Part shown: piece after piece, positions 42,996-50,958 of the stretch
How positions within the stretch are numbered: position 1 is the first letter of the stretch
Layout: every line of letters begins with the position of its first letter
Source: Terriglobus albidus
Lineage (GTDB): Bacteria > Acidobacteriota > Terriglobia > Terriglobales > Acidobacteriaceae
Assembly: GCF_025685425.1 (NCBI RefSeq)
Contig: NZ_JAGTAS010000051.1
Location: 124,001-188,000, forward strand
Length of the DNA stretch: 64,000 bases
Direction of reading: 5' to 3'
The notes under the pieces: model-generated
What the model saw: only the letters and a program-made list of their open reading frames with translations
Told to the model about the DNA's origin: nothing
The model's database searches: none
Program-made: the position numbers and the translations under genes

Positions 42996-43862
42996 TTAGC
43001 GGCGGGTCTTTTCGCGTTGCCACTGGCGGTAGACTTCGCTCTTGCCCATGTTGCGGTCGCGGGCTACCTGTTTGAGGGCGTCTTTCTCGGAGAAGCCTTG
43101 TTTCATCAGGGTCTCGACAGTCGACGCGATGGAGGCCGGTGCGGCTTGTGCAGCCTCTTCTGCAGGACGTTCTCCGCTGAGCAGCAGGACGAACTCTCCT
43201 CGGATTGCGTCACGGTTTTTGAGAGCTTTCAGCACGTCAATGACAATGCCGCGCAGGTGTTCTTCATGCAACTTGGTCAGCTCGCGTGCGAGCGCTACCG
43301 GATGCTCCGGACCAAAGACTGCTGCCACGTCTTCCAGAGTCTCCACGATGCGGTGGGGAGCTTCGTAGAAGATGTGCGTTGTGCCGTTGAGCATGAGCGA
43401 CTCTAACTGCGTTCGGCGCTGGCCTGCCTTGGGTGGCAGAAATCCATGAAAGGTGAAGCTTTCAGTCGACAGACCGCTGGCAATGAGCGCGGAGATCGCG
43501 GCGTTTGCTCCTGGAATTGGGTAGACCGGAATGCCGGCTGCGATTGCTGCCGCGACCACTTCAGCGCCTGGGTCAGCGATGCCCGGCGTGCCGGCGTCGG
43601 AGACGATAGCGATACGTTGCCCGGACTGCAGCGCGGACAACAACTCATCGCTACGTGAACGTTCATTGTGCTGGTGATAGCTGATGGTCGGCTTCTGGAT
43701 CTGGAAGTGGTTCAACAGCTTTTGCGTCTGGCGTGTGTCTTCGCAGGCGATGCGGTCGACCGACTGCAAGACCCGCAGCGCTCGTAACGTGATGTCTTCC
43801 AGGTTGCCGATCGGCGTAGCGACGAGATAGAGGCCCGGCGCCAGCGGCGCAGGCTCACTCAC
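42996..43862 (-). CDS. rsmI: 16S rRNA (cytidine(1402)-2'-O)-methyltransferase RsmI
   Basis: A 288-residue SAM-dependent enzyme that 2'-O-methylates C1402 in the ribosomal P site. The start PGLYLVATPIGNLEDITLRA, ACEDTRQTQKLLNHF and VSDAGTPGIADPGAEVV are hallmarks of the tetrapyrrole-methylase-like RsmI family. A C-terminal helical extension (FSEKDALKQVARDRNMGKSE) is normal for RsmI. The ATG overlaps the stop of the M50/CBS gene by four bases, so it is translated in an operon with it. Confidence 0.95.
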   Translation of the reverse strand: MSEPAPLAPGLYLVATPIGNLEDITLRALRVLQSVDRIACEDTRQTQKLLNHFQIQKPTISYHQHNERSRSDELLSALQSGQRIAIVSDAGTPGIADPGAEVVAAAIAAGIPVYPIPGANAAISALIASGLSTESFTFHGFLPPKAGQRRTQLESLMLNGTTHIFYEAPHRIVETLEDVAAVFGPEHPVALARELTKLHEEHLRGIVIDVLKALKNRDAIRGEFVLLLSGERPAEEAAQAAPASIASTVETLMKQGFSEKDALKQVARDRNMGKSEVYRQWQREKTRR

Positions 43863-44998
43863 GACTGCTGCTCCTCAAAGTTGCGCATGCGGCGCTTGAG
43901 GGCAAGCAGGCTCATCGATTGATTTAGATTCTGCGGTGTGATGATGCCTACGATCCGCTCACCGTCGAGCACGGGGACGAGCTGGGCCTGGGCGCGTGGG
44001 CCCATCATGCGGCGGAGTGTCTGCACCAGCGAGTCGCTGGACTGTGCTGTATGGAAGGCCCGCGACATGATTGCCTGCACATAGCCGTTGCCCTCGGATT
44101 GCAGGGCCTCCAGGATGCTCTGCCGGCTGATGACGCCCACGAGGTTATTGCCACGAGTCACAGGGAAGACATCCTGCATGGAGTGGATCGACTTTTCCAA
44201 CGCGTCTTCCAGCGTGTCGGAAGCGGAGAGGGTGGCGAACTCGGTCAGCATGACATCGCGCATCAGCACCGTATCGACCGAGCTCTGCAGCATGAGGCCG
44301 TGATCTTCCATCTGTGCGCCGATCAGGACAAAAGCGCCAATCAGCAGAAGCCACATGTTGAAGGTGACGATGCCGGCGATGATCATCACCAGTGCGATCA
44401 TCTGGCCGAAGCCGACCGCGGCGCGGGTGCCGCCGGCCAGTCCGCGGGAGCGAGAGAATTCACCACGCAGCACGCGGCCCGCATCGAGCGGCCATGCCGG
44501 CAGCAGATTGATGGCGCCCAATAGAAGCTGAATCCAGAAAGCGGCGCGCAGCAGGTGGAAGGGTGTAATCCACGGGCGGCTCAGCATGTCCACGTTCGGT
44601 GTGGCCGCGAAGATCAGCAGGCCGATAACAGCCCCGAAGAGGAAGCTGGTGATCGGTCCGACGATGGCGATCTTGCGTTGAACGGCGCCTTCGTTGGCGC
44701 GCTCCATGGAGTCGGCGGTGGCGAACTGGATCAGGCCGCCGGTGGGCAGCAGCTGGATGGAACGCAGCTCCAGGTTGAACCACGAGCAAGCCAGCAGCCG
44801 TGCGATCTCACGCACCACCACGGCGAAGACGAGAATCAGCCAAAGGGCGACACCGCGCATGCCGTTATGGTTCGACATCGAAGCCCAGCTCACCGAGAGC
44901 GCGAGCAGCAGCACGAAGAAGGTGTGCATACGTATCTCTACGCCGAACCAACGGCCGAGCGGGATGGACCAGGAGCGCATGAGGTTTATTGTAGTCAC
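43859..44998 (-). CDS. M50-like membrane protein with CBS domains, active-site histidines replaced
   Basis: A 379-residue protein built like a site-2 protease of the M50B type with two C-terminal CBS domains (VMLTEFATLSASDTLEDALE onward, to about residue 365). Where family members have HExxH, this one reads REIAR (R63-E64-I65-A66-R67), so both metal-binding histidines are arginine. The later aspartate motif survives as LLPAWPLDAGRVLRG. Zinc binding and proteolysis are therefore unlikely; a regulatory or scaffold role through the CBS domains is inferred. The start used is GTG at 44998; the ATG at 44980 is an alternative. It is coupled to rsmI and divergent from rsmD. Confidence 0.85.
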   Translation of the reverse strand: MTTINLMRSWSIPLGRWFGVEIRMHTFFVLLLALSVSWASMSNHNGMRGVALWLILVFAVVVREIARLLACSWFNLELRSIQLLPTGGLIQFATADSMERANEGAVQRKIAIVGPITSFLFGAVIGLLIFAATPNVDMLSRPWITPFHLLRAAFWIQLLLGAINLLPAWPLDAGRVLRGEFSRSRGLAGGTRAAVGFGQMIALVMIIAGIVTFNMWLLLIGAFVLIGAQMEDHGLMLQSSVDTVLMRDVMLTEFATLSASDTLEDALEKSIHSMQDVFPVTRGNNLVGVISRQSILEALQSEGNGYVQAIMSRAFHTAQSSDSLVQTLRRMMGPRAQAQLVPVLDGERIVGIITPQNLNQSMSLLALKRRMRNFEEQQS

Positions 44999-45001
44999 GG
45001 G

Positions 45002-45577
45002 ATGAGGATCATCGGTGGGAAGTGGAGATCTAGGCAGATTGCGGCGCCGAAAAGCGAGGCAACCAGGCCGACGAGCGACCGTCTGCGCGAGACGCTCTTT
45101 AACGTGCTGGGACAGGACTGTACGGGCTTGCGTGTGCTGGATTTATACGCCGGCTCCGGCGCTGTGGGCCTGGAGGCGCTGAGCCGCGGGGCACGCCGCG
45201 TCTGGTTTGCGGAAAAGTCTTCGCCCGCCCTGGCCACGCTACGGGCCAACCTGCGGGCACTGGGAGCGGAGGGAGCGGTCGTCGACAACAGCGGCGTTTC
45301 GACTCTTCTGTCCAAACTCGCCAGGGAAAAGACCGCGATTGACCTTATCTTCCTTGATCCTCCATGGGATATGGCACAGGAGTACGAACGCACCCTGGGC
45401 TTTCTGGGCTCGCATGAAGAGCTGCTGAACGATGGAGCCCGGGTCGTCGCCGAACATCGCAGCAAGGTGGAGCTCCCGGCGCGCGTCGGCAACCTGGAAC
45501 GCACGCGCGTGCTCAAACAAGGGGACGCTTCCCTGAGTTTTTACCAGTGGAGCGATGAAGGCGACACAACAAGCTGA
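45002..45577 (+). CDS. rsmD: 16S rRNA (guanine(966)-N2)-methyltransferase RsmD
   Basis: A 191-residue SAM-dependent methyltransferase acting on the 30S subunit. MRIIGGKWRSRQI and RPTSDRLRETLFNVL are the RsmD N-terminal signature, VLDLYAGSGAVGLEALSRGA is the SAM-binding motif I and LIFLDPPWD is the catalytic DPPY-type motif. The ATG at 45002 is the family start. It is divergent from the M50/CBS gene, with only three bases between the two start codons used here. maf follows. Confidence 0.93.
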   Translation: MRIIGGKWRSRQIAAPKSEATRPTSDRLRETLFNVLGQDCTGLRVLDLYAGSGAVGLEALSRGARRVWFAEKSSPALATLRANLRALGAEGAVVDNSGVSTLLSKLAREKTAIDLIFLDPPWDMAQEYERTLGFLGSHEELLNDGARVVAEHRSKVELPARVGNLERTRVLKQGDASLSFYQWSDEGDTTS

Positions 45578-45582
45578 AGCTT

Positions 45583-45650
45583 CGATCCTTCAATTCTTCA
45601 TTTTCTTCAATCGTTTCAATGCTTCACTCATTTGGTTATTCAATAGACAT
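45583..45650. repeat. TTCAAT-type short repeat array
   Basis: Irregular units of TTCAATTC, TTCATTTT, TTCAATCG and TTCAATGC type fill the gap between rsmD and maf. They belong to the period-8 family found near other gene ends. Confidence 0.65.
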
Positions 45651-46211
45651 ATGCGTTTGATTCTTGCCTCCGCCTCTCCTCGTCGCCGGGAACTTCTAAC
45701 CCAGGCCGGCATTACCTTCACTGTGGAGACGGCTGACATCAACGAGTCGCAGTATCCCGGAGAAGATCCGATCGCCTATACCACCCGCCTGGCCCGTGAG
45801 AAGGCGCAGATCGTGCTCGCCAGGCATCCCTGTGAACACGATCTGGTGGTGCTGGGCGCCGATACTACCGTGACACTCGACAACACGTTGCTGGGAAAAC
45901 CAACAAGCCCCGCTGACGCCACCGTGATGCTGCGCGCTCTGAGCGGGCGGGTGCATCAGGTGGTCACCGGAGTTGCGCTGCTGTCGTTTCAGAAAGCGGT
46001 GACCCATGCCGAAACGACCAGCGTCTTCTTCCAGGTGATGACCGAGCAGGAGATTGCGGAGTACATCGCTACTGGGGAGCCGATGGATAAGGCCGGGGCG
46101 TATGGGATCCAGGGAAGCGCCGCGCGGTTTATTCCTCGGATTGAAGGGGACTATTCCAATGTTGTCGGTTTGCCGATTGCGGCGGTGGCGAATCTTTTGA
46201 AGAGTTTTTAG
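45651..46211 (+). CDS. maf: Maf-like nucleoside triphosphate pyrophosphatase
   Basis: A 186-residue enzyme that hydrolyses non-canonical or modified nucleoside triphosphates to monophosphates; some members also restrain division. The N terminus MRLILASASPRRRELL is diagnostic, and VVLGADTTVTLDNTLLGKPT and AYGIQGSAARFIPRIEGDYS complete the family pattern. The ATG at 45651 gives the normal length; the frame open further upstream is only repeat DNA. It follows rsmD on the same strand. Confidence 0.92.
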   Translation: MRLILASASPRRRELLTQAGITFTVETADINESQYPGEDPIAYTTRLAREKAQIVLARHPCEHDLVVLGADTTVTLDNTLLGKPTSPADATVMLRALSGRVHQVVTGVALLSFQKAVTHAETTSVFFQVMTEQEIAEYIATGEPMDKAGAYGIQGSAARFIPRIEGDYSNVVGLPIAAVANLLKSF

Positions 46212-46470
46212 AGGACCACAGAACTGGGTGCCCCATCCATCACATCGTGATTGGGTGGGATGTCTCGCGGAGCGAGACGCTTTTCCCTCCTGGGCACCGA
46301 AAGAGTACTGGTAGAGAAGCAGATTTCTCCGCTCCCGTTTGGAGCTACGAAATGACAAACCAAAAAGCAGGTTCGCGCGTAGCGCGAATGCCCACATCTC
46401 GGCCTAGCCGAGATATGGGGCACCCATTCGGTGGCTCAACTAGCAACCAGGAACTAGCAACTAGCAACCA
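46212..46470. repeat. Composite repeat block with period-7 array
   Basis: GGGTGCCCC with a CCATCAC/GTGATTGG stem, the GTCTCGC-GGA-GCGAGAC hairpin (46262-46278), GTAGAGAAGCAGATTTCTCC, TTCGCGC-GTA-GCGCGAA, CCCACATCTCGGCCTAGCCG with AGATATGGGGCACCC and, at 46438-46470, a CTAGCAA/CCAGGAA period-7 array. The array contains the stop codon of the M20 peptidase gene. Confidence 0.85.
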
Positions 46471-47554
46471 TCTGCGCGAGCAGATTGGTGCGTGGGGCTA
46501 TGTGGGCAATCTCGGTCTGTTCGTGTGCTGCGTGAGCGCCGATGCCGACAGCGCCCATGCCATCGAGCGTTGGAGCGAAGGGGGCGGTGAAGTTACCGTC
46601 TGAGCCTCCGCCGGTTGCTGCTTCATCGAGCGAGAAGCCGAGGCCAGCGGCGAGCTTTTTCGCCTGCCGGTAGAGCCGCACCGTGCCCGCAGAGCGTTCC
46701 ATGGGAGGACGATTGATGCCGCCGGTGACGGTCACTGTACATGCCTTGTCCATTGCTTTCAGTGCACGCAGCTTGCGGTCGATGCGTTCTCCATCGCGCA
46801 TGGTTGGGATTCGCAAGTCGATCTCGGCCCACGCCTCGGCGGCGATCACGTTCGACTTGGTGCCGCCGCCGATGACGCCGGCGTTCAACGTGATGCCGCG
46901 CTTCAGATCGTTCAGCTCAGCGAGCTTCAATAACTGCCGCGAGAGCTCCAGCGTCGCTGAGTGGCCCTTCTCAGGATCTACGCCTGCATGCGCGCTGACG
47001 CCGGTTACCGCAATACGGTAGTTGCCGATACCCTTACGCTGTGTCTTATAGGCCCAGTTCGGGGCCTGTGCCGGCTCCAGTACAAAAACCGCTTCGGCCG
47101 TCTGTGCGATCTTCTCCGTGATGGGCCGTGAAGCAGGACTGCCGATCTCCTCGTCGGAGACGAGCAGCAACACCACCTCACGTTGCAATTCGGAGGCACG
47201 CAATGCTTCCAACGCCATCACGACGCCGAGCTTCATGTCCAGCACGCCTGGGCCGTACAAATGCGTTGCTGTCCGCCGCCAGGGCATCGTCTTCAGTGTG
47301 CCGATGGGCCATACGGTATCGAGATGGCCGAGGAGGACAACCGGCTTGCGTCCTCTGCGTTTTGGGCCGAAACGCAGCTCCAGCAGGTCACCATGCTGCT
47401 TCTGCCGGTGGCGCTTAATCTGCGGCTGCAGCCCGGCGGCAAGCTCCAACAGAGCATCGTTGCAGCGATCAACGGCGGCTTTATCGTCGGATGGTGACTC
47501 GATCTCCACCAACTTGCGTGTCTGGCTGATGACGCGGGCGACATCGACGGTCAT
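46454..47554 (-). CDS. M20 family peptidase (glutamate carboxypeptidase-like)
   Basis: A 366-residue zinc hydrolase of the M20 family, nearest in motif style to carboxypeptidase G2. GHLDTVWPIG and GPGVLDMKLGVV provide metal ligands, VSDEEIGSPASRP contains the catalytic Glu pair, and the dimerisation domain lies at about residues 170-280. The ATG at 47554 overlaps the stop of the upstream class I amidotransferase-like gene by four bases. The last residues (VASC-stop) are encoded by a period-7 repeat array. Removal of C-terminal glutamate from peptides or folate-like compounds is plausible. Confidence 0.88.
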   Translation of the reverse strand: MTVDVARVISQTRKLVEIESPSDDKAAVDRCNDALLELAAGLQPQIKRHRQKQHGDLLELRFGPKRRGRKPVVLLGHLDTVWPIGTLKTMPWRRTATHLYGPGVLDMKLGVVMALEALRASELQREVVLLLVSDEEIGSPASRPITEKIAQTAEAVFVLEPAQAPNWAYKTQRKGIGNYRIAVTGVSAHAGVDPEKGHSATLELSRQLLKLAELNDLKRGITLNAGVIGGGTKSNVIAAEAWAEIDLRIPTMRDGERIDRKLRALKAMDKACTVTVTGGINRPPMERSAGTVRLYRQAKKLAAGLGFSLDEAATGGGSDGNFTAPFAPTLDGMGAVGIGAHAAHEQTEIAHIAPRTNLLAQMVASC

Positions 47555-48321
47555 GCGATGGAGTCCTTGATCTCGCGCGGCTTCCACTGCCGTGCCTCTT
47601 CGACGAAGCGCTCAAAGATTGCACGCGAGGCAGGTGAGTGATCGAAGGTACGCTCCGGATGCCATTGCACTCCCAGCACAAAATGTCCGGGATGCTGGCC
47701 ACCTTCTACGGCCTCAATGACGCCGTCCACGGGGCACCGCGCCACGATCCGAAGGCCATCGCCGGGATCCTGCAGCGCCTGGTGATGGCTGCTGTTCACC
47801 GGCAGGGTGAGCATGTGTTCGTGCTCCGGAACGCCGGTTGCCGCGACGATTGCACCCAGCATCGAATCGGCTGCAACTTCGGCTGGATGAGCTTCCATCA
47901 CTTCGCGGCCGGCACGATGATCGATCCCGGTGCCTTCCACATGCTGCACGAGCGATCCTGTGCGCCATACGTTCAGCATCTGCACGCCGAAGCAGATACA
48001 GAGCAGAGGCTTGTGCATGTTGTGCGCATCCTGCAGCAGCAACTCATCGACGTTTTCGCGCGCGGGGTCGGCATCGGCGGTCTCAGGATCGCGCGACTGA
48101 CCATACTTCTGCGGATTCACATCGGCGCCGCTGCCGGGCAGAAGAAAGGCCTGACAACTGTTGGCAATCCTGGCAATCTCAGCGTTGGTGCTGTCCAGCG
48201 GCACCGGGACCGGCTCGGCTCCGCAACGCCGAAGCGCCTCAGCATACTGCGGCCACGCACGCTGGGAGTAGGCTGCATCGGTCGACCAGGGAATGGGGAT
48301 GGCAATACGGGGGGTGTTCAT
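47551..48321 (-). CDS. C26 family gamma-glutamyl hydrolase (PuuD-like)
   Basis: A 256-residue class I glutamine-amidotransferase-fold hydrolase that cleaves gamma-glutamyl bonds. The nucleophile cysteine lies in PLLCICFGVQMLNV, in the context of C-F-G rather than the common C-R-G, and the catalytic His-Glu pair in LGVQWHPERTF. VNSSHHQALQDPGDGL is also family-typical. It overlaps the M20 peptidase gene by four bases, so a joint pathway for breaking gamma-glutamyl peptides or conjugates is likely. Confidence 0.85.
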   Translation of the reverse strand: MNTPRIAIPIPWSTDAAYSQRAWPQYAEALRRCGAEPVPVPLDSTNAEIARIANSCQAFLLPGSGADVNPQKYGQSRDPETADADPARENVDELLLQDAHNMHKPLLCICFGVQMLNVWRTGSLVQHVEGTGIDHRAGREVMEAHPAEVAADSMLGAIVAATGVPEHEHMLTLPVNSSHHQALQDPGDGLRIVARCPVDGVIEAVEGGQHPGHFVLGVQWHPERTFDHSPASRAIFERFVEEARQWKPREIKDSIA

Positions 48322-48334
48322 GAAACCCCTATTT

Positions 48335-48428
48335 TATTGAATGATTGAATAACGGAATAATTGAATAAACCAGAGCACCGAAGCTGCAGGGACACTATTC
48401 AATTTTTTACTTATTCAATTCTTCAATT
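48335..48428. repeat. TTGAAT / ATTCAA short repeat arrays
   Basis: Units such as TTGAATGA and TTGAATAA (48335-48365) and ATTCAATT and TTCTTCAATT (48400-48428) flank a short unique piece. The second array contains the stop codon of the DedA gene (TGA at 48423-48425, on the minus strand). Confidence 0.7.
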
Positions 48429-49094
48429 GGTTCCCGGTTCAGCCGTGCCGTTCTCCTCCACCGGAAAACGGTCGCCCTTGCGGCGGTCGAAGAGTTTGCG
48501 CACAATCCAGAAGCCCACCAACAGCACGAGGAGGCCGCCAATACCGATGACATAGCCGGTGTGCTCATGAATCATGTTGCCGGCGGTGTCGATAATCTGA
48601 GGGCCGTAGAGGATCGTGATGAGGGCCTCGGCTCCGAAGCGCAGGAACTTGCCCAGGAAGATCGCCAGGAAGAACGCCGCCGTGCGCATCTCGAAGACAC
48701 CGGCGGCAAACTCGAAGAGCTTGATCGGTGTCGGGGGCGGCAGCATGGCAGGAATCATGATGGCCAGGAACTCCTGACGCTCAAAGCGGTCGCGGAGCTG
48801 CTCGTAACGCTTGCGGTTGATCCGCTTCAGCAGAAACAGCTCTCCGCCGGCACGGCCGACGAAAAAGGGGACCAGGCTTCCAATGGCGGAACCCGCCGCA
48901 GCCAGCAGCACAAACAGGAACGACTTGGGATGGTCGTGGACGACATAGGCGATGAGCAAAGCGTCGATCGGGACCGGGATGGTGGCCGAATCGATGAGCG
49001 CCAGAGCGCCGATACCCCAGAAGCCGAGCGGCAACAGCAATTTGAGCAGCCAGGCAAGAAACTTGTGAATAAGTGCTGAAGGCGAAGATTTCAC
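48423..49094 (-). CDS. DedA/VTT family membrane protein
   Basis: A 223-residue membrane protein of the DedA (SNARE-associated, VTT-domain) family, whose members move lipid carriers such as undecaprenyl phosphate or phospholipids between leaflets. AAAGSAIGSLVPFFVGRAGGE fits the glycine-rich reentrant loop, and RFERQEFLAIMIPAMLPPPT carries the conserved arginine/proline region before the final helices. It lies downstream of mogA and upstream of the gamma-glutamyl hydrolase on the same strand. The C terminus runs into an octamer repeat array. Confidence 0.85.
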   Translation of the reverse strand: MKSSPSALIHKFLAWLLKLLLPLGFWGIGALALIDSATIPVPIDALLIAYVVHDHPKSFLFVLLAAAGSAIGSLVPFFVGRAGGELFLLKRINRKRYEQLRDRFERQEFLAIMIPAMLPPPTPIKLFEFAAGVFEMRTAAFFLAIFLGKFLRFGAEALITILYGPQIIDTAGNMIHEHTGYVIGIGGLLVLLVGFWIVRKLFDRRKGDRFPVEENGTAEPGTN

Positions 49095-49159
49095 GGAAGT
49101 CCCATTTTATCGTGCCCATTAGCGTGCCCGGTTGGCTTCATCGATTCCACGCCGGGGCG

Positions 49160-49642
49160 TTATCGGTTCAAGCCAGCGTGGTCGGTATGCCCCGCCAGAA
49201 GTTCGAGGGCATGCGGCAGAAGAGGAAGCACCGTCTCCAGCGACTCCTGGGCGCCGATGGGGCTTCCCGGAAGGTTGATGACCAGCGTGCGGTCGAGGAT
49301 GCCACAGACACCCCGGCTGAGTGCCGCCAGCGGTGTCTTTTTTGCGCCCTCAGCGCGCATACGTTCCGCCAGACCGGGAACCAGACGCGTGCACACAGAG
49401 CGGGTCGCCTCCGGCGTGACATCCCGCTCCGCCAGGCCCGTTCCCCCGGTGGTAACTACGAGTTGCACCGCCTGCGCCGCCTCCCGCAGGGTGGCTGTAA
49501 TGGCCTCCACATCGTCCGGAACCAGCCGCTGCTCGACCGTAAACCCTGCCGCTTCAAGCATCTTCCTCACCTGGGGACCGGAAAGATCCGGCCTTTGGCC
49601 GGCGAAGCTGCTGTCGGAAACGGTAATGACTGTGGCGCGCAC
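49160..49642 (-). CDS. mogA: Molybdopterin adenylyltransferase-like protein (MogA/MoaB family)
   Basis: A 160-residue protein that adenylylates molybdopterin, or a close MoaB paralogue. TVITVSDSSFAGQRPDLSGP at the N terminus and LVVTTGGTGLAERDVTPEAT are the family signature (TTGGTG...RD.TPEA), and TLVINLPGSPIGAQESLE is the C-terminal one. The start is a GTG at 49642. With moaA at 3.5 kb and a molybdopterin oxidoreductase at 52 kb, it supports active Moco use in this organism. The upstream gap to the TonB-like gene is divergent. Confidence 0.88.
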   Translation of the reverse strand: MRATVITVSDSSFAGQRPDLSGPQVRKMLEAAGFTVEQRLVPDDVEAITATLREAAQAVQLVVTTGGTGLAERDVTPEATRSVCTRLVPGLAERMRAEGAKKTPLAALSRGVCGILDRTLVINLPGSPIGAQESLETVLPLLPHALELLAGHTDHAGLNR

Positions 49643-49753
49643 CCGGTCATTGTACGGGGCTGAGTTAAGAAGTATGGGGAGGGGGGTGAGAAAATAGCGA
49701 GAAGGTCAACTGTCGGCGAGACTTCCCGTCCGCAGTAGAAGTCTTATCTCAAG

Positions 49754-50833
49754 ATGACGCCAGTGGAAACGCCACCCAACGCTCCTTCGCCGGAGCTTAG
49801 CGGCCGCAAAGCTCGCCGCTACGACGAGATGGAGCACCATGAGCTGCTCCACCTGATGGATGAGATCGACGATGAACGCGCCCGGGCGCGCTTCCGTGAG
49901 TCGATCTATATCTCGGTCATCGTCTGGCTCATCCTTGGCTGGTTCATGCTCTATGGCCCAAGAGTGCTCTTCCACCAGGGCAAAGTGATCTCGGTTGTGG
50001 ATGCTCTGAAGGAGCGCGACAAGGAATTGCGCTACCTCGATCTGCCGCCGGATGTGAGCAAGAAGCTGCCGAAGAAACCCACGGACATCATCAGTGACAA
50101 GGACCGCGTCGCCCAGACGAAGACGCCGACACTCGATAAGAAGACCTTGCAGCAGTTGCAGGCCATGCAGCGCTCTGCGCCGCCGGCTCCGGTACAGGCG
50201 CCTCCCGCGCCCCAGCCTGCTCCGCAGCAGGCAGCCCCTGCACCTGCTCCGGCTCCACAGCAGCCGGCGCCGCAACAGGCACAGCAGCAGCCACTTCCTT
50301 CTACGCCGTTGCCCCAGCATCAGCCTCCGCCACAGCAGCAGGCGGCTCTGGATGCGCCTAAGCCTAATTTCAATACCAATCGCGCAGCTACCGGATTCGG
50401 CAATCTCGTGCAGCAGGCCGCACAGGCGGCCCGGAGTGGCGGTGGCGGCGGCAATTATGGGCAGAACGCGAACCCGCAACATCCGGGCCTGCAGGCTGGC
50501 GCTGAGATTCTCTCCGACACCATGGGCGTGGACTTCGGCCCGTACATGCGCCGCCTGCGGAACGACATCCAGCGTAACTGGGATCCACTGATTCCTGAGT
50601 CGGTCCGTGCGCCGATCCTGAAACAAGGCGTCACTGGTATTCGCTTCGTAATTCTTCCTGACGGCCGCATCGGCAACATTCTGCTGGAGACCAAGTCCGG
50701 CGATGTCGCGCTCGACAAAGCCGCATGGGGCGCCATCACCGCCGAAGGACAGTTTCCGCCGTTACCCAAGGAGTTCAAAGGTCCCTACCTTGAGCTGCGC
50801 TGCGGCTTCTTCTACAACATGCCCGTGCAATGA
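49754..50833 (+). CDS. TonB-like energy transducer protein
   Basis: A 359-residue inner-membrane protein. A charged cytoplasmic N terminus of about 50 residues is unusually long for TonB. One membrane helix (SVIVWLILGWFMLYG) follows, then a Pro/Gln/Ala-rich periplasmic spacer (about residues 130-200) and a C-terminal TonB-type domain (GVTGIRFVILPDGRIGNILL). Such proteins transmit energy from ExbB-ExbD to outer-membrane receptors like the one at 23.8-27.2 kb. The stop overlaps the start of a 42-codon gene by four bases. Confidence 0.85.
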   Translation: MTPVETPPNAPSPELSGRKARRYDEMEHHELLHLMDEIDDERARARFRESIYISVIVWLILGWFMLYGPRVLFHQGKVISVVDALKERDKELRYLDLPPDVSKKLPKKPTDIISDKDRVAQTKTPTLDKKTLQQLQAMQRSAPPAPVQAPPAPQPAPQQAAPAPAPAPQQPAPQQAQQQPLPSTPLPQHQPPPQQQAALDAPKPNFNTNRAATGFGNLVQQAAQAARSGGGGGNYGQNANPQHPGLQAGAEILSDTMGVDFGPYMRRLRNDIQRNWDPLIPESVRAPILKQGVTGIRFVILPDGRIGNILLETKSGDVALDKAAWGAITAEGQFPPLPKEFKGPYLELRCGFFYNMPVQ

Positions 50834-50958
50834 AGCCTGATGCGTTAACCTCTATCGCGCGCGGTCTTCTTCTGCTGGCTCTTTTGGTGATCGCCGTGGC
50901 TCTGTGGCGTGCGCATCACCATCACACGCTGGGGGCCGGATGGTGGAAGGCATGGTAG
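50830..50958 (+). CDS. Small membrane peptide with histidine cluster (42 aa)
   Basis: A 42-residue ORF coupled to the TonB-like gene by ATGA. It has one hydrophobic helix (GLLLLALLVIAVALW), then RAHHHHTL and a Trp-rich end GAGWWKAW. The layout of single helix, four histidines and three tryptophans could bind a metal and sit at the membrane surface. It overlaps the 5' end of miaA by 19 bases. Support is the tight coupling and its regular membrane-protein composition; no family is recognised. Confidence 0.55.
   Translation: MKPDALTSIARGLLLLALLVIAVALWRAHHHHTLGAGWWKAW

Noticed and set aside
44555-45001. Upstream extension of the rsmD frame
   Set aside because: It is antisense to the M50/CBS gene; the RsmD family start MRIIGGKW is at 45002.
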